A DNA stretch of 33,049 nt, from contig NZ_JACIJD010000029.1 of NCBI RefSeq assembly GCF_014199205.1, forward strand, positions 1 through 33,049, in the 5' to 3' direction. The notes beneath the pieces were generated by a model. It did no database searches. It was given only the letters and a program-made list of their open reading frames with translations, and was not told the DNA's origin. Origin of the DNA: Muricoccus pecuniae (GTDB lineage Bacteria > Pseudomonadota > Alphaproteobacteria > Acetobacterales > Acetobacteraceae). This document shows, piece by piece, positions 24,635 through 32,184 of this stretch (position 1 is its first letter; every line of letters begins with the position of its first letter). Both the position numbers and the translations under genes were made by a program.

Positions 24635-26059
24635 TCAGCGCGGGCGGGGCAGGAGGGCGGCGGGCACCTCGCCCGGCGGCGTCTCCACCCGCAGGAGGCG
24701 GTAGCGCTCCGCCTCGATCCCCTGGCGGGAGCGGACGAGCTCGCCAAGCGGCACCGCGCCCGGCCAGAGCGAGGGCCCTTCGCCGCGGCGCAGGCTGCGG
24801 AGCATCAGCCCCGTCCCGCCCGGCGCGGGGCGCGGGAGGGTGAAGAGCGCCCAGCGATCGCCGATGGCCACCACCGGCACGCCGGGGGGCAGGTGCAGGG
24901 AGAGCTCGGCCGCCAGCCCGTACTCCTCGGCGGCGATGAAGGAGGCCCCCGCCCGGAGCCGGGCCGCCTCGGCCTCGGCCGCCAGCTCCGGCCAGCCCCC
25001 CAGCCGCGCGAGGGTCGGGTCCGCGCGGCGCGGCAGGGCGAGCGGCGCGGCGCCGGCCTGGATGAGGATGGCCGCGCTCATCACCCCTCCGAGAATCGCG
25101 CCCCCGCGCTGCCAGCCCCGGGCGGTGAAGCCCGCCGCCGCGATGCAGGCGGCGGGGTAGAGGATGGCGGGCCAGTTCCCCTGCACCCGGCTGCCGAGCG
25201 CCTGCCAGAGAAAGAGCAGCGCGGCGGGAAGGGTGATCGCGGCCAGCAGCCCCGCCCCGCCCTCCCGCCCACGTACCCAGGCGAGGGCCGCCGCCCCCGT
25301 GCCGATGACGCAGAGCACGAGGAGGATCGGCGATGCCAGGCCGAGCTGCCCGCCCAGCAACTCGGCGAGGTAGCGGATGCCAAGCCCCTCCCCGGCCGCC
25401 GCGCGCCCGCCCTGCTTGGCGAAGGAGGCCCAGCCATGGGCCGCGTTCCAGGCCACCACGGGGGAGAAGGCCGCCGCCGCCAGCGCCCCGCCCGCGTAGA
25501 GCCAGGGGCTACGCCACCAGCGGCGGGCCGAGGGTTCCGCCACCAGCCAGAGCACGAGCCCCGCACCGAGGAGCACCGCCGTGTACTTCGAGGCCAGCGC
25601 GAGGCCCGACAGGGCGCCGACGGCGAGCCACCACCGCCCGTTCCCCGTCGCGTGCAGCCGCGCCGCCGCCCAGAGGGCGAGGCACCAGAAGACGAAGAGC
25701 GGGGTGTCCGGCGTCATCAGCACCGCCCCCGCATTCGTCACGGGCATGGCGTTGAGCAGCAGCGCGGCCGGGCGGCCCGGGCGGAGCCGCGGCATCAGCG
25801 TGTCCCCCGCCGAGGCCAGGGCGAGGGAGGCGAGGGCCAGCCCGAGGGGCCCGAGGAGCCGGATCCCCAGCGCCCCATCCCCGGCCAGGGCCGTTCCCGC
25901 CCAGATCCAGAGCGCGACCATCGGGGGGTGGTCGAGATAGCCGCCCTGCAGGTCCCGCGCCCAGATCCAGTAATAGGCCTCGTCCGGCGTGAGGGGCAGC
26001 AGCGCCGCCGCGCCAAGGCGGAGCGCCGTGAGCGCGAGCAGGCCGAGGACCCAGGGCAT
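24635..26059 (-). CDS. glycosyltransferase family 39 (ArnT/PMT-like) membrane protein
   Basis: A 474-residue polytopic membrane protein of the GT-C type, with about ten or more hydrophobic segments. The catalytic first periplasmic loop shows TPDEAYYWIWARDLQGGYLDHPPM, in which the Asp-Glu and DHPP motifs are diagnostic for PMT_2/ArnT-type enzymes. These transfer a sugar from a polyprenyl-phosphate carrier to an acceptor in the periplasm. The extramembranous C-terminal part (after about residue 345) is soluble. The ATG at 26059 shares one base with the stop of the GT2-GtrA gene. That upstream gene probably makes the lipid-linked sugar donor. Sugar and acceptor are unknown. Confidence 0.92.
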   Translation of the reverse strand: MPWVLGLLALTALRLGAAALLPLTPDEAYYWIWARDLQGGYLDHPPMVALWIWAGTALAGDGALGIRLLGPLGLALASLALASAGDTLMPRLRPGRPAALLLNAMPVTNAGAVLMTPDTPLFVFWCLALWAAARLHATGNGRWWLAVGALSGLALASKYTAVLLGAGLVLWLVAEPSARRWWRSPWLYAGGALAAAAFSPVVAWNAAHGWASFAKQGGRAAAGEGLGIRYLAELLGGQLGLASPILLVLCVIGTGAAALAWVRGREGGAGLLAAITLPAALLFLWQALGSRVQGNWPAILYPAACIAAAGFTARGWQRGGAILGGVMSAAILIQAGAAPLALPRRADPTLARLGGWPELAAEAEAARLRAGASFIAAEEYGLAAELSLHLPPGVPVVAIGDRWALFTLPRPAPGGTGLMLRSLRRGEGPSLWPGAVPLGELVRSRQGIEAERYRLLRVETPPGEVPAALLPRPR

Positions 26060-27189
26060 CACCGGCTGCGCCAGACGAGGGTGGAGGAGATGGCGTAGTT
26101 CCACACCACCGTCAGCAGCGCACCCGCCGCCCCGGCCAGGCCCCAGCCCGCCACCCCTTCCTGCAGGAGAAGCCCGGCCACGCCCACATTCGCCGCCGCC
26201 CCGATGCCGCAGCCGAGGTAGAAGAGCAGCAGCCCCCGCGCGAGCCGCGCCCCGCGCAGCCTGAGATCGCGGTAGGTGATGCGGTTGTTGAGCAGGAAGT
26301 TCACCGTCATCGCCACGAAGGTGGCGGTCCACTGGGCCGCGGCGAAGCCGATGCCGGGGATCCCGGAGAGCAGGCCGAGCACGGCGAGGTGGACGAGGAT
26401 GCCGACTGCGCCGACCCCGGCGAAGGCGACGAAGCGCCAGGGCAGCCACCCGCCCAGCGACTTGTCCATCAGCAGCCCGAGGAATTCGAGCAGCACCGTC
26501 GCGTCGAGCTTCGACTCGCCCGCGAGCCGGGGGCGGAAGCGGTAGGGCACCTCCGCCACGCGGAGCGGCCGCCCGGCCGAGAGCAGGAGGTCCACCAGGA
26601 TCTTGAAGCCGCGGTTGGAGAGCCGGGGCAGGATCGCCTCGAACAGCTCCCGCCGCATGAGGAAAAAGCCGCTCATCGGGTCACCGACGGGAGTGGGAAG
26701 CAGCATGGCCGAGAGCCGCGCCCCCAGCCCGCTCACCCTTGCCCTGCCGGCCGAGAAGCCCGTCGCCGCCTCGCCGCCCTCCGCGTGGCGGCTACCCACC
26801 GCCACCTCGGCCCCGCCGCGCACGGCCTCCAGCATGGCCGGCAGGATCGTCTCGTCGTGCTGGAGGTCGCCGTCGATCACGGCGATGAGGGGCGCCGAGG
26901 AGGAGAGCGCGCCTTCCGTCACCGCCGAGGCGAGGCCACGGCGGCCGACGCGCCGGAGCGCTCGCACCCGGGGATCGCGCGCCGCGATCTCCCGCACCCG
27001 CTCCGCCGTGCCGTCGGGGCTGTTGTCGTCGACGAAGACCGCTTCCCAGGCGACTCCGCGCAGCGCCGCCTCCAGCCGCTCCACCATCGGGGCGACGTTC
27101 GCCGCCTCGTTGAAGCAGGGGATGATGACCGTCAGCTCGGCCGGCAGGGGCCGGGCGGCGGGGTCGGCGGGGTGTGTTGCGGCCGGCAC
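26059..27189 (-). CDS. GT2 polyprenol-phosphate glycosyltransferase fused to GtrA domain
   Basis: The 376-residue protein joins two modules. Residues 18-240 are a GT2 DPM1-like transferase, with VIIPCFNEAANV, VDDNSPDGT and the metal-binding DGDLQHD at 106-112, followed by GDPMSGFFLMRR. Residues 250-376 are a four-helix GtrA-type membrane domain (FVAFAGVGAVGILVHLAVLG and FLLNNRITYRD). The expected role is to build a polyprenyl-phosphate sugar and help move it across the membrane for the coupled GT39 enzyme. The start is GTG at 27189 without a clear ribosome site. The pair resembles an ArnC/ArnT logic, but the sugar is not known. Confidence 0.92.
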   Translation of the reverse strand: MPAATHPADPAARPLPAELTVIIPCFNEAANVAPMVERLEAALRGVAWEAVFVDDNSPDGTAERVREIAARDPRVRALRRVGRRGLASAVTEGALSSSAPLIAVIDGDLQHDETILPAMLEAVRGGAEVAVGSRHAEGGEAATGFSAGRARVSGLGARLSAMLLPTPVGDPMSGFFLMRRELFEAILPRLSNRGFKILVDLLLSAGRPLRVAEVPYRFRPRLAGESKLDATVLLEFLGLLMDKSLGGWLPWRFVAFAGVGAVGILVHLAVLGLLSGIPGIGFAAAQWTATFVAMTVNFLLNNRITYRDLRLRGARLARGLLLFYLGCGIGAAANVGVAGLLLQEGVAGWGLAGAAGALLTVVWNYAISSTLVWRSR

Positions 27190-27330
27190 GGCGGCGGCTT
27201 AGCCCGCGCCGCCCGGTGCCGAAAGAGGGGCGCCGAAAGAGGGGCACCGGAAGAGGGGCGCCCGGATAGGGACCCCCTTCCGGTCGCGGCCGGAACGGCG
27301 TAGCGGATCGGCCGCATCCGGAGCGCCCCC
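27190..27330. promoter_or_regulatory. divergent intergenic region with 14-bp tandem repeats
   Basis: This 141-bp region separates the divergent GT2-GtrA and TauE/SafE genes and must hold both promoters. Four imperfect 14-bp units of the type GCGCCGAAAGAGGG run back to back at 27216-27271. Downstream, TTCCGG (27278-27283) and CCGGAA (27290-27295) form an inverted repeat. A GGAG ribosome site at 27320-27323 serves the TTG start at 27331. Tandem operator sites are one reading; simple replication slippage is another. Confidence 0.5.
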
Positions 27331-28125
27331 TTGCCCGACCTGTCCTCCATCGCGCCCTCCATCGCGGCGGATCTCCCCTCCCTCGGCGCGCTCGGGCCGG
27401 CCGTCGCGATCGTCGCCTTCTCCGCGGTTTTCCGGGGCTTCACCGGATTCGGCTTCGCCATCATCGCCGTGCCGCTGCTCAGCCTCGCCATGCCGCCGAT
27501 CCTCGCCGTCTCCCTCTCGGCGGGGCTGCAGCTCCTGGGCGGGCTGATGGATGTCCGCTCGGCCTCGCGGCTGTGCCACTGGCCCTCGGTGCGCTGGCTC
27601 GCGGCGGGGGCGGTGGTCGCCTCGCCGCTCGGCACGCTGCTCCTCGCCCGGCTCTCGCCCGATCTCGCCCGGCTCTTCCTGGCCGCGGCCTGCGGGGCGG
27701 CGGTGATCGCCCTCGCCTCGGGATTCGGCTTCCGCGGCCTCGCCGGCCGGTGGGCGACGCTGGGGGCGGGGGTCCTCTCCGGCCTGTTCAACGGGCTGGC
27801 GGCCATGCCAGGGCCGCCCGCCCTCGCCTACTACCTCGCCATGCCGCTCCAGCCCGCGCAGGTGCGGTCCTCCCTCATGGTGTTCTTCCTCCTCTCCGCG
27901 GTGCTCTCGACGGGCAGCCTCGTCGCCGTCGGCGCCATCGGCCGCGCCGAGACGGTGCTGATCCTGGCGGGGCTGCCGCTGATGCTGGTCGGCTCGCGGA
28001 TCGGCGCGGCGCTGTTCCGGCGCGCGGGCGGCGCGCATCGCGGGATCAGCCTCGCGACCCTCGCCCTCGTCGCGCTGCTGACGGCCGCGCGGGGGCTGAA
28101 CGGGCTGCTCAGCACCGGACCGTGA
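27331..28125 (+). CDS. TauE/SafE family membrane transporter
   Basis: A 264-residue integral membrane protein with seven or eight hydrophobic segments. The N-terminal repeat contains FSAVFRGFTGFGFAIIAVPLLSL and the second repeat GAGVLSGLFNGLAAMPGPPALAYYLA, the paired GxxxGxxG-type motifs typical of the TauE/SafE (DUF81) family. Members export sulfite, sulfoacetate or other small organic anions. The start is TTG at 27331, with GGAG seven bases upstream. No sulfur-metabolism gene lies next to it, so the substrate is open. The CLC channel gene follows after 87 bp. Confidence 0.9.
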   Translation: MPDLSSIAPSIAADLPSLGALGPAVAIVAFSAVFRGFTGFGFAIIAVPLLSLAMPPILAVSLSAGLQLLGGLMDVRSASRLCHWPSVRWLAAGAVVASPLGTLLLARLSPDLARLFLAAACGAAVIALASGFGFRGLAGRWATLGAGVLSGLFNGLAAMPGPPALAYYLAMPLQPAQVRSSLMVFFLLSAVLSTGSLVAVGAIGRAETVLILAGLPLMLVGSRIGAALFRRAGGAHRGISLATLALVALLTAARGLNGLLSTGP

Positions 28126-28212
28126 CCGGCCCAGGGGCCGCCGCGGCGTCTGCCGACCTTCCCAGGCCCGCTGGATCGTCGTAGCGCAACCGCTCCCCGG
28201 CGGAGGCCATGG

Positions 28213-30045
28213 ATGTCGGACGACACCCTCCCGCAGCCCGTTCCCACCATTCCTGCCGCCCCGCTCCAGGGGGCGCCGCCCCTGCCTGCGCGCGCGGCCC
28301 GGAGCGCTGCCTCGGAGGCTCTCGCCCCGCTGCGCGCCTGGATCCGCGGGACGGAGCCGGGGCTGGTCGCGCTCGCCACCCTCATCGGCGTGGCGAGCGG
28401 GCTTCTCGCCTCCGCCATGGGAGAGCTGGCGCACGGGATGCAGGCGGTGCTGTTCGGCACGGGGGACGGGCACGGGCTGAGCGCCTTCCGCGTCGAGGAC
28501 CCTCTCCGGCTCCTCCTGCTGCCGGCCCTGGGTGGGCTGCTGCTCGGGTTGCTGAACCTCGCCCTCAACCGCTGGCACCGCCGCAACCCGGTGGACCCGA
28601 TCGAGGCGAACGCGCTGCATGGCGGCCGGATGGCGCTGCAGGACGGCGCGGTGGTGGCCGGGCAGAACCTCATCTCCAACGGCTTCGGCGCCTCCGTCGG
28701 GCTGGAGGCCGCCTACACGCAGGTGGCCGGCGGGGTGGCCTCGCGGTTGGGGATCCTCTGCGGGCTCCGGCGGGGGGACCTGCGCGTCCTGGTCGGCTGC
28801 GGCGCGGCAGGCGCCATCGCCGCCGCCTTCGACGCGCCGCTCACCGGCGCCTTCTACGCCTTCGAGCTGGTGATCGGGACCTACGCCATCGCCAGCCTTG
28901 CCCCGGTGGTGGCCAGCGCCGTCGCGGCCACCCTCGTCGTGCGGGGGCTGCACGGGCAGACCTATCTCGTCGAGCCCGGCGGCGTCGCCTCGCCGGGCTG
29001 GGAGGGCTACCCCGCCGCCCTCGCCCTCGGCATCCTCTGCGCGCTCGCCGCCATCGGGCTGATGCGCGGCGTCGGCATCATGGAGGGGCTGGTCCGGCGC
29101 GCGGTGCCCTGGGCCTGCCTCCGCCCCGCCTTCGGAGGGCTCGTGGTGGGGGTGCTGGCCCTCCTCTCGCCCGGCGTGCTCTCGGCCGGGCACGGCGCGC
29201 TGCACATCGCCTTCAACACGGAGGGGCCGGCGCGGGCGGCGCTGCTGCTCCTGCTGCTGAAGGCGCTGGCCTCGGCCATCTCGATCGGGGCGGGGTTCCG
29301 CGGCGGGCTGTTCTTCGCCTCCCTCCTGCTCGGCGCCCTGCTCGGGAAGGTCTTGGCCTCGAGCCTCGTCGTGCTCGGCCTGCCGCTGATGGACGCGCTC
29401 TTCCTCGCCGTGGTGGGGATGAGCGCCTTCGGGACCGCCGTGATCGGCGCCCCGCTGGCCATGACCTTCCTGGCGCTGGAGACCACGGGGAGCTTCCCCG
29501 TCGCGGGCGCCGTGCTGACGGCGGTGGCCGTCTCGGGCATCGCGGTGCGGCGGCTCTTCGGCTACTCCTTCGCCACCTGGCGCTTCCACCTGCGCGGCGA
29601 GGCGATCCGCTCCGCGCATGACGTGGGCTGGCTGCGGGAGCTGACGGTGGGGCGGATGATGCGCCGCGATGTCCGCACCGTGCGGGCCGACACGCGCCTG
29701 ACCGCCTTCCGCCGCGACTTCCCCCTCGGCTCCACCGAGCGCGTGATCGTTCTCGACGAGGCCGGGCTCTATGCCGGGATGGTGCTCGTCGCCGACGCCC
29801 ATGCCGCGGAGCTCGAGGCGGAGACGGTAGCCGCCCTGCTGCGGCAGCGGGACCGCGCGCTGCTGCCCGCCATGAACGCCAGGGAGGCCATGGCCGTCTT
29901 CGACGCTGCCGAGGCGGAGGCCCTGCCCGTGATCGACAGCCTTGAGGGCCGGAGGGTGCTGGGCATGCTCACCGCCGGCCACGTCCTCCGCCGCTACGGC
30001 GAGGAGCTGGACAAGCGGCGCCAGGAGGAGGTCGGGGTGTCCTGA
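28213..30045 (+). CDS. CLC-type chloride channel/antiporter with C-terminal CBS domains
   Basis: The 610-residue protein has a CLC transport core (about 45-455) and a cytoplasmic CBS pair (about 480-600, from LTVGRMMRRDVRTVRADTRL). Core motifs appear as SNGFGASVGLEA, GCGAAGAIAAAFDAPLTGAFYAFE and GAGFRGGLFFASLLLGALLG. The gating glutamate lies in VGLEA, but the usual GREGP context is altered and the GxFxP proline is replaced. Ion selectivity and channel-versus-exchanger behaviour are therefore uncertain. GGAGG (28202-28206) is six bases before the ATG at 28213. CBS domains often sense adenine nucleotides. Confidence 0.9.
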   Translation: MSDDTLPQPVPTIPAAPLQGAPPLPARAARSAASEALAPLRAWIRGTEPGLVALATLIGVASGLLASAMGELAHGMQAVLFGTGDGHGLSAFRVEDPLRLLLLPALGGLLLGLLNLALNRWHRRNPVDPIEANALHGGRMALQDGAVVAGQNLISNGFGASVGLEAAYTQVAGGVASRLGILCGLRRGDLRVLVGCGAAGAIAAAFDAPLTGAFYAFELVIGTYAIASLAPVVASAVAATLVVRGLHGQTYLVEPGGVASPGWEGYPAALALGILCALAAIGLMRGVGIMEGLVRRAVPWACLRPAFGGLVVGVLALLSPGVLSAGHGALHIAFNTEGPARAALLLLLLKALASAISIGAGFRGGLFFASLLLGALLGKVLASSLVVLGLPLMDALFLAVVGMSAFGTAVIGAPLAMTFLALETTGSFPVAGAVLTAVAVSGIAVRRLFGYSFATWRFHLRGEAIRSAHDVGWLRELTVGRMMRRDVRTVRADTRLTAFRRDFPLGSTERVIVLDEAGLYAGMVLVADAHAAELEAETVAALLRQRDRALLPAMNAREAMAVFDAAEAEALPVIDSLEGRRVLGMLTAGHVLRRYGEELDKRRQEEVGVS

Positions 30046-30144
30046 GCCCTCCCGGCTCGCGGCGGAATTGATCGCGACCCTGCCGCGCCGGGGTGGTGGG
30101 CGGGTGGCCCTGCCCCCAGATGCCGCGCCTACCACGGCGATGAG

Positions 30145-30690
30145 GTGAACGGCTTGAAGGGTTGGAGGATCGCGCTGCTCTGCACGGCGCTCGGTTTCGG
30201 TCTGGTCGATGCGGGGGCCGCCGTGGCGCGCGCGGCGCATCAGCGGGAAGGGCATCACCGCGCGGAGAGGCAAGTTGCGAGGCAGCACCACGCCCGCCCG
30301 GCCACCCCGCGCCACACCCCGCCGAAGCGAACCCGCCACGCGGCCGGGGTGCAGCACGGGCACGCCTCGATCTACGCCTCCAGCCTCGCGGGCCGGCGCA
30401 TGGCCGACGGAACCCGGTTCAACCCCCATGCCGCGACGGTGGCGAGCCGCACCCTCCCCCTCGGCAGCCGGGCGCGGGTGACGAATCTGAAGAACGGGCG
30501 GAGCGTGACGGTGCGAGTGACGGATCGCGGGCCGCGTCCGCGGAGGCGCATCCTCGATGTCAGCCCGGGCGTGGCCGGGCAGCTGGGAATGGGGAGGACA
30601 GGAACGGCGCCCGTCTCCGTCCTGCCCCTGCCCTCCGTGACCGGCCGGGCAGAGGCGGCGACCCCGCCCCGGGGCGGCCGGCGCGGCTGA
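30145..30690 (+). CDS. small RlpA-like double-psi beta-barrel protein
   Basis: A 181-residue exported protein. The signal segment (GWRIALLCTALGFGLVDAGAA) is followed by a His- and Arg-rich linker (about 30-70) and one double-psi beta-barrel at about 72-160: HASIYASSLAGRRMADGTRFNP, ASRTLPLGSRARVTNLKNGRS and VRVTDRGP. No SPOR domain is present. The Glu of the TANGE motif is replaced (MADGT), while the Asp of TDRG is kept, so it may be a non-catalytic member. The start is GTG at 30145; a TTG at 30154 fits the AGGTGA element upstream better. It is the last core gene before the integrated element. Confidence 0.87.
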   Translation: MNGLKGWRIALLCTALGFGLVDAGAAVARAAHQREGHHRAERQVARQHHARPATPRHTPPKRTRHAAGVQHGHASIYASSLAGRRMADGTRFNPHAATVASRTLPLGSRARVTNLKNGRSVTVRVTDRGPRPRRRILDVSPGVAGQLGMGRTGTAPVSVLPLPSVTGRAEAATPPRGGRRG

Positions 30691-30715
30691 GGGAACCGGC
30701 TCGGGAAGAATGGAT

Positions 30716-30763
30716 TGGTGCGCCCGCTGGGGCTCGAACCCAGGACCCCAAGATTAAAAGTCT
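30716..30763 (-). pseudogene. 3' half of tRNA-Lys(TTT), attachment-site remnant
   Basis: Read on the minus strand this gives AGA-CTTTTAA-TCT (anticodon TTT at 30758-30756), then the T arm CTGGG-TTCGAGC-CCCAG, the acceptor strand CGGGCGC, A and CCA. The 5' half is missing: no GCGCCCG partner for the acceptor stem and no D arm occur up to 30830, and the anticodon stem is broken after three pairs. This is the duplicated 3' end left by integration of an element into a tRNA gene, with the crossover at or near the anticodon loop. The intact tRNA-Lys should lie at the far right end of the element. Confidence 0.9.
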
Positions 30764-30770
30764 GCGCTAG

Positions 30771-30912
30771 GGTGTCCCGGCGATGCCATCGGAAGCACTC
30801 GGAAGGCATCAGAAGCCCATAAATACAGACACACGGGAGCAGGACCCCAAGTCCCCTTACGCCTCCTCCCATCTCGCGCCATCATATGGCTGCTTCCGGA
30901 GTGCTTCCGACG
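30771..30912. promoter_or_regulatory. att-proximal region with inverted and direct repeats upstream of the integrase
   Basis: An imperfect inverted repeat flanks this region: TCGGAAGCACTCGGAAG at 30789-30805 against the complement of CTTCCGGAGTGCTTCCGA at 30893-30910, differing by one inserted base. Each arm holds two copies of a shorter motif (CGGAAG; TGCTTCCG twice, 11 bp apart). A 12-bp copy of tRNA sequence (CAGGACCCCAAG) recurs at 30840-30851. Such layouts suit integrase arm-type sites or an integrase operator. The integrase promoter must lie here. Confidence 0.55.
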
Positions 30913-32184
30913 ATGGCCACCCCCATTCGCTTCACCAAGCCCTTGCTGACCCGCCTCACCTGCCCTGCGGGGAAGGCCGAGGTGTTCTTCTGGGACGATG
31001 CGCTGCCGGGCTTCGGCGTTCGCGCCTATGCCTCCGGGCGCCGCCTGTGGATCGCGCAGTACCGGGACGGCGCTGGCCGCACGCGCCGCGCTACCCTCGG
31101 GGATCTCCGCACCGTCGAGCTGGACGAAGCGCGGACGGCCGCGCGCCAACTGCTGAGCAAGGTGGAGTTGGGCGCCGACCCGCAAGCGGAGCGTCGGGCC
31201 GCGCGGAAGGCCGTGCGAGTGAGTGCCCTGGTGGAGGCCTATCTGACGGACGCGGAGGGCCGCCTGAGGCTTGGCACTTTCGAGGGAGTAAAGCGGCACC
31301 TCCGGGTCCACGCGAAGCCCCTGCACCACGCCGCCGCTTCTCAGCTGGGCCGGGCGGAAATCGTCCGGGTCGTGTCCGCTGTGGCGAAGGGCAGTGGTCC
31401 GGTGGCGGCGAACCGCTTCCGCGCTGCCTTGTCGGCTATGTGGACGTGGGGCCTCACCACGGGGTTCCTGGATGGGCGGGAAAACCCGGTGGCCCTCGTC
31501 CCCAAGCCTGCCGCCGAGACCCCGCGGGAGCGCGTCCTGACAGACGCGGAGCTGGCGTTGGTGTGGCATGCCACCGAGGGCGTGCACGACTACGGGCGCG
31601 TCGTGCGGCTGCTGCTGCTAACCGGCGCGCGGCGGGAGGAAGTCGGCGGCCTCGCGTGGGGCGAGATTGAGGGTGGGGTGTGGATGCTGCCCCGTGCCCG
31701 ATCGAAGAATGGGCTACCGCATGAGGTGCCGCTTGGGCCGCTGGCGATGGCGCAGTTGCCTGAAAAGCGCGAGGGGCGGGATCTCGTGTTCGGGACTGGC
31801 GAAGGCGGGTTTTCGGGCTGGTCGAAGTGCAAGGCGGCGATGGATGTGCGCATCGCTGCGGCTCGTGCCAAGGCCTTTGCTGCGGCGCACGGCCGGGTAC
31901 CCAAACCTGACGAGGTGCCGCCAATGGTGTGGACCCTCCACGACTTGCGCCGCACCTTCGCCACCGGGGTCAGTGAGAAGGGCATCGAGCCGCACATCGT
32001 CGAGGCCGTGCTGAACCATGCTTCTGGCGCTGCGAGGCGCGGCGTGGCGGGCACCTACAATCGGGCGGCCTACCGCGAACCGAAGCGCGCGGCCCTGGCG
32101 CTTTGGGAGGCGCATGTGCGCGAGGTGGTCGGATTGCCGGCGCGGGTGGCGGGGAATGTCGCGCCGATGCAAAGGGCCAGCTGA
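30913..32184 (+). CDS. tyrosine-type site-specific integrase
   Basis: A 423-residue integrase of the P4/DUF4102-type group. The N-terminal arm-binding domain shows FWDDALPGFGVRAYASGRRLW near residues 26-46, followed by a core-binding domain (about 100-195) and the catalytic domain. The catalytic set is complete: Arg240 in LTGARREE, Lys265 in RSKNGLPHEV, His343 and Arg346 in LHDLRRTFAT, His369 in LNHASG and the nucleophile Tyr382 in TYNRA. The ATG at 30913 is chosen from family length and a GGAG upstream; an ATG at 30886 would add nine residues. It overlaps the next gene as ATGA. It should recombine at the anticodon region of tRNA-Lys. Confidence 0.95.
   Translation: MATPIRFTKPLLTRLTCPAGKAEVFFWDDALPGFGVRAYASGRRLWIAQYRDGAGRTRRATLGDLRTVELDEARTAARQLLSKVELGADPQAERRAARKAVRVSALVEAYLTDAEGRLRLGTFEGVKRHLRVHAKPLHHAAASQLGRAEIVRVVSAVAKGSGPVAANRFRAALSAMWTWGLTTGFLDGRENPVALVPKPAAETPRERVLTDAELALVWHATEGVHDYGRVVRLLLLTGARREEVGGLAWGEIEGGVWMLPRARSKNGLPHEVPLGPLAMAQLPEKREGRDLVFGTGEGGFSGWSKCKAAMDVRIAAARAKAFAAAHGRVPKPDEVPPMVWTLHDLRRTFATGVSEKGIEPHIVEAVLNHASGAARRGVAGTYNRAAYREPKRAALALWEAHVREVVGLPARVAGNVAPMQRAS

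Noticed and set aside
27199-30429. 1076-codon open frame antisense to the TauE/SafE and CLC genes
   Set aside because: Its product is low-complexity (Arg, Gly, His, Glu, Gln) with no domain; it is a GC-rich mirror of two clear genes on the other strand.
30716-30795. A complete tRNA-Lys at the island edge
   Set aside because: The D arm and 5' acceptor strand are absent and the anticodon stem is broken after three pairs, so only the 3' half exists.
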